Assembly: GCA_025267735.1 (NCBI GenBank) | Contig: CM046304.1 | Coordinates: 10,664,001-10,728,000 of the forward strand | Direction of reading: 5' to 3' | DNA from: Mactra quadrangularis | Taxonomy: Eukaryota > Mollusca > Bivalvia > Venerida > Mactridae | DNA length: 64,000 bases | Part shown: piece by piece, positions 24,450-36,467 of the stretch | Numbering within the stretch: the stretch's first letter is position 1 | How the letters are laid out: every line of letters starts with the position of its first letter | Notes under the pieces: model-generated | Database searches by the model: none | What the model was told of the DNA's origin: nothing | Seen by the model: only the letters and a program-made list of their open reading frames with translations | Made by a program: the position numbers and the translations under genes

Positions 24450-26139
24450 GACATTTACAACCTAATCCAAATCGTAACTAGGAATCTACAATTGTAAAAT
24501 ATCAGGGGTTTTCTCAAACTAGTCAAGACTGTGTCTATATACTATTCATGGTCAACAACACTGTTGTGTAGTTATCACGATCGCCAGTCTGTATGTATGT
24601 GTATCGAAATTTACTTGAAGCATGAGCGTATATAATGTGATTTGAAGGGGACATTTCCCATTGATGAATTGATATTATCATTTAACTTAACCATTCATAA
24701 TTAATCTATCTGTGTTTCACTTCCGTGTCACATGTAAATGAACATTTGATAACATTTATTCGACATAAAATGGTGTTACTGTATTCAATATTTGTTTCTC
24801 ATGTTAAATTTGGAGAAAAGAAAGCTCCTTCATTCTTAAACCACCACCAGAACACAAAGAAAAATTTTATTACCTAATGTACTTTTCCCGGCTGCTTAGG
24901 TATGGTGTTAATTCGTTTAAGAGTAAGAGACGCATTGGTTGACATTTCTATAAAATCACAGATGATATACAGAAATCTCTCTTTATTCTACCGTATTACA
25001 TGAACTTTAAAGAACTAAGACCATGTTACCCAAGCAGAACCGTGTGTGATTGCATATTTTTCGTTGAGGTATTATCCTACGTAGAATCTGTTGTCAGCCA
25101 TGTTCGTGTTTTATTGTTGTAGCGTTGGAAAACGAAATCAAAACTTTAAGTCTTATATTCACGTCATAGTTTAATAAAATGGCCAACTAATGTGCGAGAA
25201 AAATGTTATTATGCCATCCATACACACGTTTTTGTGGATACATTTTGTGGATTGGTGTACATGCAATTCAAAATGAGACGGATTGGAACGGATTTAAATT
25301 TTCATGATAACTTTTATCTTTTAGGTGACAAAATGTATCCCAATCGATGTACATTTCTGCACTGTTCGTCCGGAAACATACAAGTTTGTTCCGGGAGTGT
25401 TTAAAATAAAAGTTAAAAGTTAAAGTTAAAGTGCGGTTTAAAGTCTGCTTCCATCTACATGTTCAGCCGACTTTACAATCTTGTACTATAACTCCTGGTC
25501 ACTGAAATCACCCTCAGGCAGGCGATCCCTCACAGTACCCATTCACACCTGGGTGGAGTGGAACAATTTTAAGTTAATTTCTTGCTCAAGGAAATAAGCA
25601 GTGCCCCTAGCGGGGATCGAACCCGGGACCTCTCGATCCCTAAGCGCGCGTCGTACCACTGGACCACTGCTCCTAAAACAAAGTTATGCGTAAACGTCGT
25701 GAATGCGCAGGACATATAATTGCGGTAATGGAATTTAACAAAAATATCGGATTCCTGAGCTCGATGATTTTTGCATGACATGGAAATTTGGCGATCTAAA
25801 AAAACCGTACCTCTAGAATTCGTCAGTCAGTTATGAAAACAATTTTATAAAAATACTCATAGCTTTAATACAATTAGTTGCGTATGATTACAAATACAAA
25901 CGTTCACAACCTTATAAAAACACTCATTTTAATATCAAGTAATCCCGAATTATCTTTGTCTGTAAATAAGTGCAGCACACGAATTTAAACTCATTCATAG
26001 ATACACCCAAGTCATATGTACACTTGATACGCCCTGTAAGGCTTAATGTGTAATTACCAAAATTCGTTTGAGCAACCCCCCCCCCGTACTTATTCAATTT
26101 TAGATTTCATATTCAACTTCGGATTAGGTTGTAAATGTC
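24450..26139. mobile_element. 1.69-kb TIR transposon with TA target duplication
   Basis: The ends GACATTTACAACCTAATCC and GGATTAGGTTGTAAATGTC are exact 19-bp inverted repeats, each flanked by TA. Units 1 and 2 lack the insertion at the same position. A TA duplication fits the Tc1/mariner group, but no transposase is visible, so the class is inferred. The plus-strand 70-codon frame at 25192-25404 has no recognised domain. A SINE lies inside on the minus strand. A solitary copy of one end (one mismatch) appears at 40738-40760. Confidence 0.8.
25405..25673 (-). mobile_element. tRNA-derived SINE (proline-tRNA-like head)
   Basis: On the minus strand the head carries an A box (GTGGTCCAGTGG), an anticodon loop TTAGGGA and a B box (GGTTCGATCCC), most like a tRNA-Pro. 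The stem is imperfect and the sequence continues into a non-tRNA body with CCTTGAGCAAGAAAT and CTCCACCCAGGTGTGAATGG, a central block I associate with invertebrate SINEs, and a tail of AACTTTAACTTTTAA. It is therefore a SINE and not a working tRNA gene. The 70-codon minus-strand frame across it (WYDARLGIERSRVRSPLGA) is the usual translation of such heads. Confidence 0.8.
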
Positions 26140-26298
26140 TATTTAGTGTAATTCAGTAAATGTTTTTAATTGTAATACGGAAAGCAGTCAGGTTTTTACT
26201 ACGATACACAAACTACTAGTATACACCCAATGATAAACGTTTCATCTACCTGCATTTACATTCTAAATAGTGTTATATGTACCTAAATGTTGACAACT

Positions 26299-26595
26299 TA
26301 TAGTACAAAATAACAAAAAGTGTTTGGGTAAACATTAAAGATAAAACAATCCATTTCAGAGGTAGGCAGTATTGAAAATAAAAGTTGTATAATTCATTTT
26401 AACAAAATTAGTATTGCAGATAAACAACCACCTCAAGATCTTTTGTAATGGAAGGACGCTTTACTATTACACAAACAAGACACTCATAAACATAATGAAA
26501 TTATATATGTTATTGTCATCCTGAATATCCCTTGTTGTCGATTAGTTCATTGTTTTGTTTATATAATCAGTGTTTTGTTTTTGTATGCACTAAAG
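26299..26595 (+). mobile_element. Short TIR element, family TATAGTGCGTAC (copy 4)
   Basis: Paralogue of copies 1 to 3. The left end has lost the GCG (TATAGTACAAAATAAC) and the right end is GTATGCACTAAAG, so both ends are decaying. Confidence 0.7.
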
Positions 26596-27584
26596 TCGTC
26601 ATGGCTTAATGTCAACGGTATAGTCTTAACCCATTATAACCAGAATATCAGAATATATATATATAGTTCTTGAAATGTCAAAGTTGACAAATGCAAACAT
26701 GATTGAATTAAAGCTATCATTGTCATATCAATTTCTATAAAACTTAAGGCATGAAATTGTCTAAAGAATTACAACAGTATGGGTTTCGACTGACTTATAA
26801 TCATGCACTTAAACAAGGAAGTATCATAATTATTATTCTGTTACATAGGTGCTAAATATGGCATGTTAAATATCCTTTACAATACAGTCATTTGACATAA
26901 CATTGATATGACCAGCCATAACTTTTAGAACTTTGCATTTAGAGATGTGTATCAGGTTAGTGTAACATTCGTGATTCTGAATTAGCAGATCTGAGTTTAT
27001 GTTATGATATAACAGTCTTCTAAATATTGGATTTCGCATTGATTTACTCCCAATATTAAGGCATATTCAAAGTTGCTATCCTAATGCAAGTGTATGTGAA
27101 TACTGCTTATAGGCTAATATTCCAGGAATGCTATGTTATGTCAGTTGGTGTCAGCAAAATGAAACATTTTTGTTAACAATACGTGGTGACAAGTTGTTCA
27201 TGAGCATTTAGTAATACATTTTCTGTACATTTGAAATATCTGCTCAATATGTAGACACTATTACATAAAAGACGTTAAAAGGTATTCATGACAAGTTTCT
27301 AAAACATTTCTTATTAATGTCATGATCAATGTTTTACAGTTTCAGTCTCACCGTCCCGTCAGTAAATTAATTAATAAAAAAATCGACCAGAATGAATATG
27401 AAATCGATGTCCAGTAAGTCTTAATCTATAGATTAAAATAAATCGATTAAATATTTGGAAAAATTGTGAAACCAATAAAAGTATCATTTTCAAAAACATT
27501 ATAAAACCATAATTATTCAATAAGATGTGAGGTACAGTACTTATATTCTTGTTTATTATACGTTTTAATTGCCGTACATTAATT

Positions 27585-28395
27585 GTTCAGGATGTCACAT
27601 CGCATGTATTAGTTTTAATACTAGTTAATGTCGCGTCAGATGAACGATACATTTATTGTTTATGTTGTCACATCGCATGTATTAGTTTTAATACTTGTTA
27701 ATGTCGCGTCAGTTGAACCATACATTAAGTGTTTATGATGTCACATCGCATGTATTAGTTTAAATGTTTGTTAATGTCGTAACCCGGGTCGATAGCGCAG
27801 TTGGTAGCGCGCCGGGATTTGGATACTCGTGCCCGAGGGGGTGCGGGTTCGAATCCCACCCGGGGAGGTTATACTCTTCCATGAAAATTTGACAATAATG
27901 TCGATTTTCCTCCAATGATTATATAATATGGAGAAGTTTCCGGCCTTGTGGAAGGGTAGGTGAGTACTGGTTATAGACAATGGTCCAGGAAAGCTAGGTT
28001 AGGTGCGCTGGACGCCGTGAAATGACCTAAATTGTGTTGATACGGCGTTAACTCCAATAAATAAAAAAATAAATAGTTAATGTCGCATCAGATGTTCCAA
28101 ACATTTATTCTTTATGTGGTCAAATCGCATGTATCAGTTTTAATACTTGTTAATGTCGCGTCAGATGAACCATACAATTATTGTTTATGATGTCACATCG
28201 CATGTATTAGTTTTAATACATGTTATTGGCACGTCAGAGTAACCATACATTTATTGTTTATGATGTCACATCGAATGTCTTAGTTTTAATACTTGTTAAT
28301 GTCGCGTCAGATGAACCATACATTTATTGTTTATGATGTCACATCGAATGTCTTAGTTTTAATACTTGTTAATGTCGCGTCAGATGAACCATACA
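27585..28395 (+). repeat. 73-bp minisatellite, array 3, split by a SINE
   Basis: About three monomers precede the SINE at 27779 and five follow it, each with the GTCGCGTCAGATGAACCATA core. The array ends in the fourth conserved island. Confidence 0.9.
27779..28074 (+). mobile_element. tRNA-derived SINE with target duplication
   Basis: The head has A box TAGCGCAGTTGGTAGCGC and B box GGTTCGAATCC. The body includes GGTAGGTGAGTACTGGTTAT and the 3' end ATGACCTAAATTGTGTTGAT followed by an A-rich tail. The direct repeat GTTAATGTCG flanks it on both sides, which marks a clean retrotransposition into a 73-bp monomer. Decayed relatives of this body appear in every tandem unit (about 2450, 6665, 17865, 27070: GCAATCCTAGTGGAAG). 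Confidence 0.88.
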
Positions 28396-28727
28396 TTGTA
28401 GACAACGTGCAATATAATCCATCATTGTCAACAATTCAGTTTCCTGTCTTTCAAAGCAACCCGAATGAAGGTAATTCTGAGATCTCACAGTAGTTAGATT
28501 AAATTAGGCATGACAATACCACATTACAGGCTGCCAGAATGTACGCTTAACTTTTTAAAAGACTATCCCAACGGCATTGATTGTTTCAGGCTAGGTTAAC
28601 ACTGTGGTCACTCAACCATCTTTCGTCATTGAAAATACTTTTATCATTATTGATAAAGTAATGTAATTACAATAACTACGGCATCAAAAGAAACTATTTT
28701 TTACTATCAGTGTAGAAATAACGAGGT
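28392..28727 (+). other. Conserved island, copy 3
   Basis: Fourth occurrence of the island; the 69-nt AG/GT-bounded segment is at 28402-28470. See copy 1a. Confidence 0.6.
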
Positions 28728-29529
28728 CTAGTATTTTATATTTATACTAACGTGTTCATACTAGATCTATGTACAGATAGTCAATAGCTCCACATCCGGC
28801 GATACCAGACTGGTTTAACACTTTTCATCACGCAAATAATGTCGATCTTTCAATTCTTAAAATTAAGTATAAACAAAGCAGAGTCCTTTTATAAGAGATA
28901 ACAGTATCATCTAAACAATGATACACATGTGTTATACCGCAGTCTTCAGCAACTTGTCTATAGCCTTTCAATACGTCACATATAAAATAATATGACCTAA
29001 ATATGTGTTGAATACGACGTTAAAAAACGGATCTTTAACAGTTGCCATTCTTTATAAACCAAACTGGTAAAACTTCTAACAAGATTCCTAAACTGGGTTT
29101 TAAATTACAAGGGGGTTTGTCATGTTCAATCCTGTTTGTTGTAATTCGTTTTGTAATAAACTATTATAGTCATTTAGTCTGAATATATCATTAATTAGAT
29201 TTGGAAAACTTTAGAAATAATTTGTCTATCTGGACATACTTATTATATACTGTCTACAATAACGATTTTGAAGTTCAAACTACGTTTTATCTTGGATATA
29301 ATATAACCTGACCTTTTATGACATTATTTATTTACCAAACCGGTAGTAACATAGTTCCATTAAACTGTTAACAAAGATCTTATTATAGAAATGTTTTAAT
29401 GTTTTATCTATTTAATGGTATATGATAATCAGCTGAATTATTCAATATCCCGTCAAACACTATCATCATAAGACATCCACACATTTATTTTTAAATTAAC
29501 AAGTAAATCTGTGAGCTAATGCTCACTAG

Positions 29530-29766
29530 TGATACCCCCGCAAAAATCTAAAAATATGCGACAAACAGGAAGTAGATGAGCAATGAGCATGAAATCGCTT
29601 TACACCACATGGGACTATGGGATGAAGCAATATGCAAAGTATTAGGCTGCTGCATTTTATAGTTGCTGAGAAAACTGCGACGGAAATTTTGTAACGGACG
29701 GACGCACGCACGCACGCACGGACAAGGGTAAAACAGTATACCCCCTCCTCTTCGAAGCGGGGGTAT
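29530..29766. mobile_element. Short TIR element ending in TATACCCCCGC-like repeats, copy 2
   Basis: Almost identical to 8919-9157, as expected from the close match of units 1 and 3 in this region. Confidence 0.65.
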
Positions 29767-29792
29767 AAAAAGTTTAGAAATGTTATTTCAAA

Positions 29793-30075
29793 ATTATGAT
29801 TATCATTCCATAGATAAGAAATAGAATCAGGCAGATGGCATAAACCTTATAAATTACCAAGACACGAAAGAAATTGTCAATTTTGTAACAAACTTGAGAA
29901 CTAATTTTATTTTTTACTAGAATGTCCATTATATCACGACTTAAGAAGAGATCTTATATAACAATTTTATTAGGAAATACCAAACATTTCCAAATTTATA
30001 GAACGTTTATCATCAATAAATCAATCCATTTTGAATAAGTTAGGAAAATTCATTTTTAAAAGTTTTGAAAGGCGA
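29793..30075 (+). pseudogene. LINE C-terminal zinc-knuckle fragment, copy 2
   Basis: Paralogue of 9180-9470, reading ESGRWHKPYKLPRHERNC and LLECPLYHDLRRDL with internal stops. Here the last segment reads LNKLGKFIFKSFERR without the stop seen in copy 1, so that stop arose after duplication. Confidence 0.75.
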
Positions 30076-33000
30076 AATAATTTATAGTATTTCAGTTAAA
30101 TTTCTCAAACTATAAATATAACAGAATCAACAAAACTTGGTGGATATTACTCTTTATAACAACAATCAGAAAAGCAGACTCGACATAAGTTTTATGTTTT
30201 TTGCCACATTTGCTATTTGCAAAACGTTTCTTCGTGACTGTGCACCAATACAGAAAAACAATGATGCAATATATTGAAATAGGCCTACGTATTGGTTTTG
30301 AGAAGACAAACAAAGCAGGAACCAATGCACATGCATCTTTATACAAATGATTTACTTAAAATGGACTACATGTTAGAAATAGCATATTAAAAAAATAATT
30401 TATTTTAAGTTTTCAACATAATTTTTATCTTAACATTTACATTGTATTTTAACCTTCAAATTACAAATTCTGATAAAATCAATGAGCAAGGCAAATAACT
30501 AAAAACGGCTCAGAGAAAACCGAACCGGTAAGAAACCGTCATAATTTGAATTGCAATATTATTTTCTGGCAGAGTAAAAGTGTACATTGTTCACGTATTT
30601 TGAAATGTCAATTGTAAAATAGAAGAAACTTAAATAATATGAATTTTATATGAAAAATCGTAAAACAAACCTGGTAGCATCAATGTTGATTTGTTCTTTT
30701 GTTCTTGTAAAGTAGAAATCGTGTAAATATTATTGTCAGTAATTTTCTAGTGAGTAAATGACACAATAATTACTTTAGTTGATATAATGAAAGGCATTTT
30801 ACAGTTCATTAAATTGTGAATGTCATCATGGAAGTGGGTTTGTGTATTTCAAAGTAATTATGAGTACATTCATTGTATTATGTAAAGACAACGTTTTCGT
30901 ATCGATTCAGTAATCATAAACAATCAAACGAAACAGTACCTAGTTTAATATTTCTATAAATCTACAGATCACCATACATAATACAATGTACTGGGTAGTA
31001 GTTACATGTATATGACATACAATGGTTGGTGCATTTAGTACAAACATAGTAAGAGTCCTTCTCTACATCATTTTATTGATCGATATAATTGTGGTAGGGA
31101 TTGTTTAATGTGATTTAATCACATAACACAAAGTAAATATTAATTGATATCTGTAACAATAAGTCTTTATATTGTACAACTTGTCTCTATATAATTATAA
31201 CGCCTACAGAACCCTGTTCAAAAGGGAAAATTATCTAAATCAGTTCCCTTATTATCTTGTGACGTGGGGTTGAAGAGGTAGTCACACTATTGTATGCATT
31301 CAACTTTTATCGTAAGTTATCAATATCTTTTATTGACAATTAACTGATTAAATAAGTCTACGTATGCAAATATCGACCACGTGGTTTTAGGATCATAATT
31401 CTATTGTTATAACCAATAAATGTTGTATTTAATGATGAAGAATTTATCATTATATGTAGACAAGATTATTTAATATAACTAATATTATATAACAAATAGT
31501 TTCATTTCTAGGATATTATTTGTTATGCTTTATTTGTATTATTGTAATTAAGTTATAGTTATTACGTAAATTGATTCAGATGTATTAGAATCAGTTAATA
31601 AGAAATATTGAAATTCCAACTTTCGACTGAACAGACATTCTGTTTCACGATTATTCAAATTGTCTTCTGTAATCAATCACGGAAGCGTTACAACCACAGG
31701 TTTGTTGCAGAACGTTTCTACAAATGGCCGTTTGTGGTGATATAATAAATTACAATAAAGATATAAATATAATTACCTAAACATGTCAATGTTTCATATA
31801 TTGCGTTGTTCATAATTTTGAATTTAAAAAATATGACATGGCATTGCTTAGAGAATTATGTGAAACGTAAAACAGTTCCACACTGGAAACTGAACTTAAT
31901 TCATGTAAAAAATATTAAATTTTTTTTACATAAATAAAACGCCCAACTAGTAATTCCTGATCAGACACGTTTGTTACTGCAGAATCAATGAAAAATGTTC
32001 TCAACAATCTCTGGCTAATTGACTTATTTTAATTTATATAGTACAAAATAGTTTGTACATGTATATAGACAGAGTAACTGTCTCCTACTCTTTGGTAAGC
32101 GATACCAATATCTTGTTCATTTTATAGAAGGGATTAGCCACGAGTATAACCGAACAAGTCAAAATTTCAAATGAAAATTAATCTAATACAATTACAATAC
32201 TTGTCAACATTACATGCTATCTTAAGAAAATGTCTATAATTTTACCAATTTCCCATGATACATACAATATCATACAAATACGGTATAACTAGTGAAATGT
32301 GGTAAATTATCGACAAGTACTGCAGACAAAATGTTGTTATGCATTCAGACACAAGATTGTACGTTTCTACTTTATCAGCGTACAAATAACCTTTACTACT
32401 TTATCAATGAAAAAATACAATGTCATGAAAACAGTTGTAAGTAAGCCATAAACACTATATGGCTTTAAATAACCATTAGAAATCCTCGTATCCCACAATA
32501 TAACTACTTAATTGGTCAAATACTAAATATAGGCGGAGTTTACAATAACCAATAATTATCCTATTAATAAAACAATTGAACTAATCTTTAATATCCCAAT
32601 AACTGATCTACATATCGTTATTTTCTACTGTTGATAGTTTGCCCACGTATTCATGAAATTAATTACGTTTCCCGAAACGGAAAGTAATTTTCAGACTCCC
32701 GCCATTTTGATTCAGATTTCATCCAGTATTGTGATTTATATTCATCTACGAACCCACAGTCTTCTCGTAATTTAAGAATAAAATACATTTTGATCACTGA
32801 TTTCTCCATATGTAAACAAATGCTTGTAGGGGGTATTTAATGAAAAGATTAACTATTTATACAGATTTTACGTTGACAGTTTATTGAGACAAACTTGTAT
32901 TATTGACTTTATTTGCAAATATCCTGCATTAAAAATCATTTTTGTTTGGCTTGTTTATACTAATTTTCAATTTATATTATAATATTTGTACGAATCATTG

Positions 33001-33559
33001 TATAGCAGAGGTCAATAAACTTTATCCGGAGATCATAACTACAAATTATTAATACAATGTATATATACAGGTCGTATTCTAGGTCATGCGTGTTTTTGTA
33101 CTATAAACAATGGACTTGCCCAGTAAATAGGTTAATAAGCTAATGCATGAACAGCATTTTAATGATTTAAACATACCTTTTTGATATTTAACATATATTT
33201 TAATTAGTGTATATGCACATTATAAATTCTATATAATGATGTGTTTATGAAATAAGTGTAAACTAACTAAACTATAAATTGTAAAATATAATTCACCCTT
33301 AAATAATGGTGCTTAATGAAACTGGCTATGTTTATATACGCAATGTTTACGTGGACGACCTGTACATTGCTTTTAGAATAACTGTAAACACGGTCTATTG
33401 CTATGTGACAAAGTGTCCGAGCGAGTTCATCGGAATTCTAAATTATTCGAGGTCCAACCTAATCTGTAATGAATAAGGGGAGATCAATGTATAAGTGCCT
33501 GCTTTCACAATTAAGCTTTTTGTGTCAAAGTACGGATCCAATAAAGTGACGTTTTGACA

Positions 33560-33645
33560 ATTATTATTATTATTATTATTATATACCGTATTTGTATAGC
33601 GCTCTTTTCATATTGAATATATGTTCAAAAGCGCTTCACAATCAT
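33560..33645 (+). repeat. ATT run and small inverted repeat (AGCGCTnTTTCA)
   Basis: An (ATT)n run is followed by TATAGCGCTCTTTTCATATT and TTCAAAAGCGCTTCACAAT, a short imperfect inverted repeat. This layout recalls a short dispersed repeat common in marine invertebrate genomes; that link is from memory. Confidence 0.45.
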
Positions 33646-33794
33646 ATGCATAATTAGGTTAAACGAGCTAAAATAAAAACGAAAATGATAAAGATATAAA
33701 AACATAAACTGAAAAGTAATAATAAACTAAAATTTGTGATCAATAAAGTGCTCATAGTAGTTTAAAAACAACAACAACAACAATTATAACAATT

Positions 33795-34740
33795 GTAATG
33801 TTGTTTCTACAATATGTTGTTGTTTCTGCAATATGTTGTTCTTTCTACAATATGTTGTTGTTTCTACATGTTGTTGTTGTTTCTACAATATTTAGTGGTT
33901 TCTACAATATGTTGTTGTTTCTGCAAGATGTTGTTGTTCTTCTACAATATGTTGTTGTTTCTGCATGTTGTTGTTGTTTCTACATGTTGTTGTTGTTTCT
34001 GCAATATGTTGTTGTTTCTACAATATGTTGTTGTTTCTACAATATGTTGTTGTTTCTACAATATGTTGTTGTTTCTACAATATGTTGTTGTTTCTACAAT
34101 ATGTTGTTGTTTCTGCAAGATGTTGTTGTTTCTACAATATGTTGTTGTTTCTACAATATGTTGTTGTTTCTACATGTTGTTGTTGTTTCTGCAATATGTT
34201 GTTGTTTCTACAATATGTTGTTGTTTCTACATGTTGTTGTTGTTTCTGCAATATGTTGTTGTTTCTACAATATGTTGTTGTTTCTGCAATATGTTGTTGT
34301 TTCTACAATATGTTGTTGATTTTGCAAGATGTTGTTGTTTCTGCAATATGTTGTTGTTTCTACAATATGTTGTTGATTTTGCAAGATGTTGTTGTTTCTA
34401 CATGTTGTTGTTGTTTCTGCAATATGTTGTTGTTTCTGCAATATGTTGTTGATTTTGCAAGATGTTGTTGTTTCTACATGTTGTTGTTGTTTCTACAATA
34501 TGTTGTTGTTTCTGCAAGATGTTGTTGTTCTTCTACAATATGTTGTTGATTTTGCAAGATGTTGTTGTTTCTACATGAAGTTGTTGTTTCTACATGATGT
34601 TGTTGTTTCTACATGATCTTGTTGTTCTTCTATGATATGTTGTTGTTTCTGCAAGATGATGTTGTTTCTACATGATGTTGTTGTTTCTACATGATGTTGT
34701 TGTTCTTCTGCAATATGTTGTTGTTTCTGCAAGATGATGT
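33795..34740 (+). repeat. 19-bp minisatellite, monomer type A
   Basis: Close to 50 tandem copies of TGTTGTTGTTTCTACAATA with variants (TACATG, GCAATA, GCAAGA). Nineteen is one more than a multiple of three and the monomer lacks stops, so all three plus-strand frames stay open (173, 212 and 194 codons). Those open frames are a property of the repeat, not genes. Confidence 0.95.
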
Positions 34741-35755
34741 TGTTCTTCTACCAAGATGTTGTTTTTTCTACATTATGTTGTTGTTTCTACCAAGACGTTG
34801 TTCTTTCAGCAAGACGTTGTTCTTTTAACAAGACGTTGTTCTTTCAACTATATGTTGTTCCTTTAACAAGACGTTGTTCTTTCAACAAGACGTTGTTCTT
34901 TCAACAAGACGTTGTTCTTTCAACAAGACGTTGTTCTTTCAACAAGACGTTGTTCTTTCAACAATATGTTGTTCTTTCAGCAAGACGTTGTTCTTTCAAC
35001 AAGACGTTGTTCTTTCAACAAGACGTTGTTCTTTCAGCAAGACGTTGTTCTTTCAGCAAGACGTTGGTTGTCCTTTCAGCAAGACGTTGTTCTTTCAACA
35101 AGAAGTTGTTCCTTCAACAAGACGTTGTTCTTTCAGCAAGACGTTGTTCTTTCAACAAGACGTTGTTCTTTCAACAAGGTGTTGTTCTTTCAACAATATG
35201 TTGTTCTTTCAACAAGACGTTGTTCTTTCAGCAAGACGTTGTTCTTTCAACCAGATGTTAATCTTTCAGCAAGACGTTGTTCTTTCAACAAGACGTTGTT
35301 CTTTCAGCAAGACGTTGTTCTTTCAACAAGACGTTGTTCTTTCAACAAGACGTTGTTCTTTCTACTAGACGTTAATCTTTCAACAAGACGTTGGTCTTTC
35401 TACTAGACGTTAATCTTTCAACAAGACGTTGTTCTTTCTACTAGACGTTAATCTTTCAACAAGACGTTGGTCTTTCTACTAGACGTTAATCTTTCAACAA
35501 GACGTTGTTCTTTCAACAAGACGTTGTTCTTTCAACAAGACGTTGTTCTTTCAACAAGAAGTTAATCTTTTAACAAGACGTTGTTCTTTCTACAAGATGT
35601 TAATCTTTCAACAAGACGTTGTTCTTTCAGCAAGATGTTGTTCTTTCAACAAGACGTTGTTCTTTCTACAAGACATTGTTCTTTCAACAAGGTGTTGTTC
35701 TTTCAACAAGACGTTGTTCTTTCAGCAATATTTTCTTTCTACAAGATGTTTTACT
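34740..35755 (+). repeat. 19-bp minisatellite, monomer type B
   Basis: More than 50 copies of ACGTTGTTCTTTCAACAAG, same period as the type A block and continuous with it through mixed monomers at about 34690-34870. Each monomer contains TTGTT-CTTTC-AACAA, a five-base-pair hairpin. A higher-order pattern alternating TTCTACTAGACGTTAATC and ACGTTGTTC monomers is visible at 35340-35500. The open frames of 164-175 codons are again repeat artefacts. Confidence 0.95.
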
Positions 35756-36467
35756 TTCCTTTATACAATCAAAAGTGGATGCTTTACCTTTTAAACCGAG
35801 ATCATTTACCGTTTCTGAGAAAATCGATTTGTAAAATGTTGCGTTTAAAAGACCTGTCAGTAAACTGTTTGATGTTCTATTATTCGAATAAAGGTTATAT
35901 CATTAATTGTACTTAATATATCGGTTACGTGTGATAGATTTCATGTCATGATATAACGATTATAAACAAATCTAAAAACATAATAAATGCAATTTATATA
36001 GGAGAAAAGTATCGTAGTCAAAAAATAGATATCCGAATACCTGTCTAATAGGATGTATCACATTCTCACAAACTATCGTATAAACACGTGATAAATTACA
36101 ATATGACTGCTGCAATCAAATCTACGTGATTTCATGGCTTTTTTTACCAAAAGTAATTCATGATTAGTTTTTGACAAACCTCTTCCGGATATAGACAGGT
36201 CACTTCCGGTTATAGGCAAATCTATTTCCGGCTATTATGATTAGTTTAGAATAAAATAGTTTCGTTGAATGGTTGTCTGTGTTTGATTAAATCGACACAG
36301 TTAATTAGTTTAGCTTAATTACATTATTTGCTGATAAGAAATTGTCAATTAATCCTAGTAAAAGATGATTATACTTGCTCTGTGTATCTTGTGTGTAAGA
36401 TACTAGACTATTGTCTACTATAAAACTGAAATATTTAACTATTGGTATTTTATATAATTTATTATAA
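35756..36467. other. Non-repetitive stretch
   Basis: No recognised feature. The open frames that run in from the minisatellite end here within about 150 bases. Confidence 0.5.

Larger units (their letters stand above)
23290..33450. repeat. Tandem segmental duplication, unit 3
   Basis: Third paralogous unit. It holds a 1.69-kb TIR insertion, an enlarged 73-bp array split by a SINE, one island, and a right half almost identical to unit 1. Near 33040-33360 about 300 extra bases separate the two blocks that are contiguous in the other units. It lacks the 2.15-kb segment. The match fades out after GTCCGAGCGAGTTCA near 33430. Confidence 0.9.

Noticed and set aside
27781..27865. Possible functional tRNA gene with A and B boxes
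   Set aside because: The sequence continues into a SINE body and A-rich tail, with a target duplication around the whole unit. The same holds for 25600-25673, 46307 and 52083.
3035..28395. CRISPR array (regular repeats)
   Set aside because: The 73-bp arrays are head-to-tail repeats without unique spacers, in a eukaryotic context.
33798..35406. Six overlapping open frames of 164-212 codons with repeated VVVST, FQQDVVLS-type peptides
   Set aside because: They are translations of a stop-free 19-bp tandem repeat in all three frames; period 19 is not a multiple of three, and there is no codon or frame preference.
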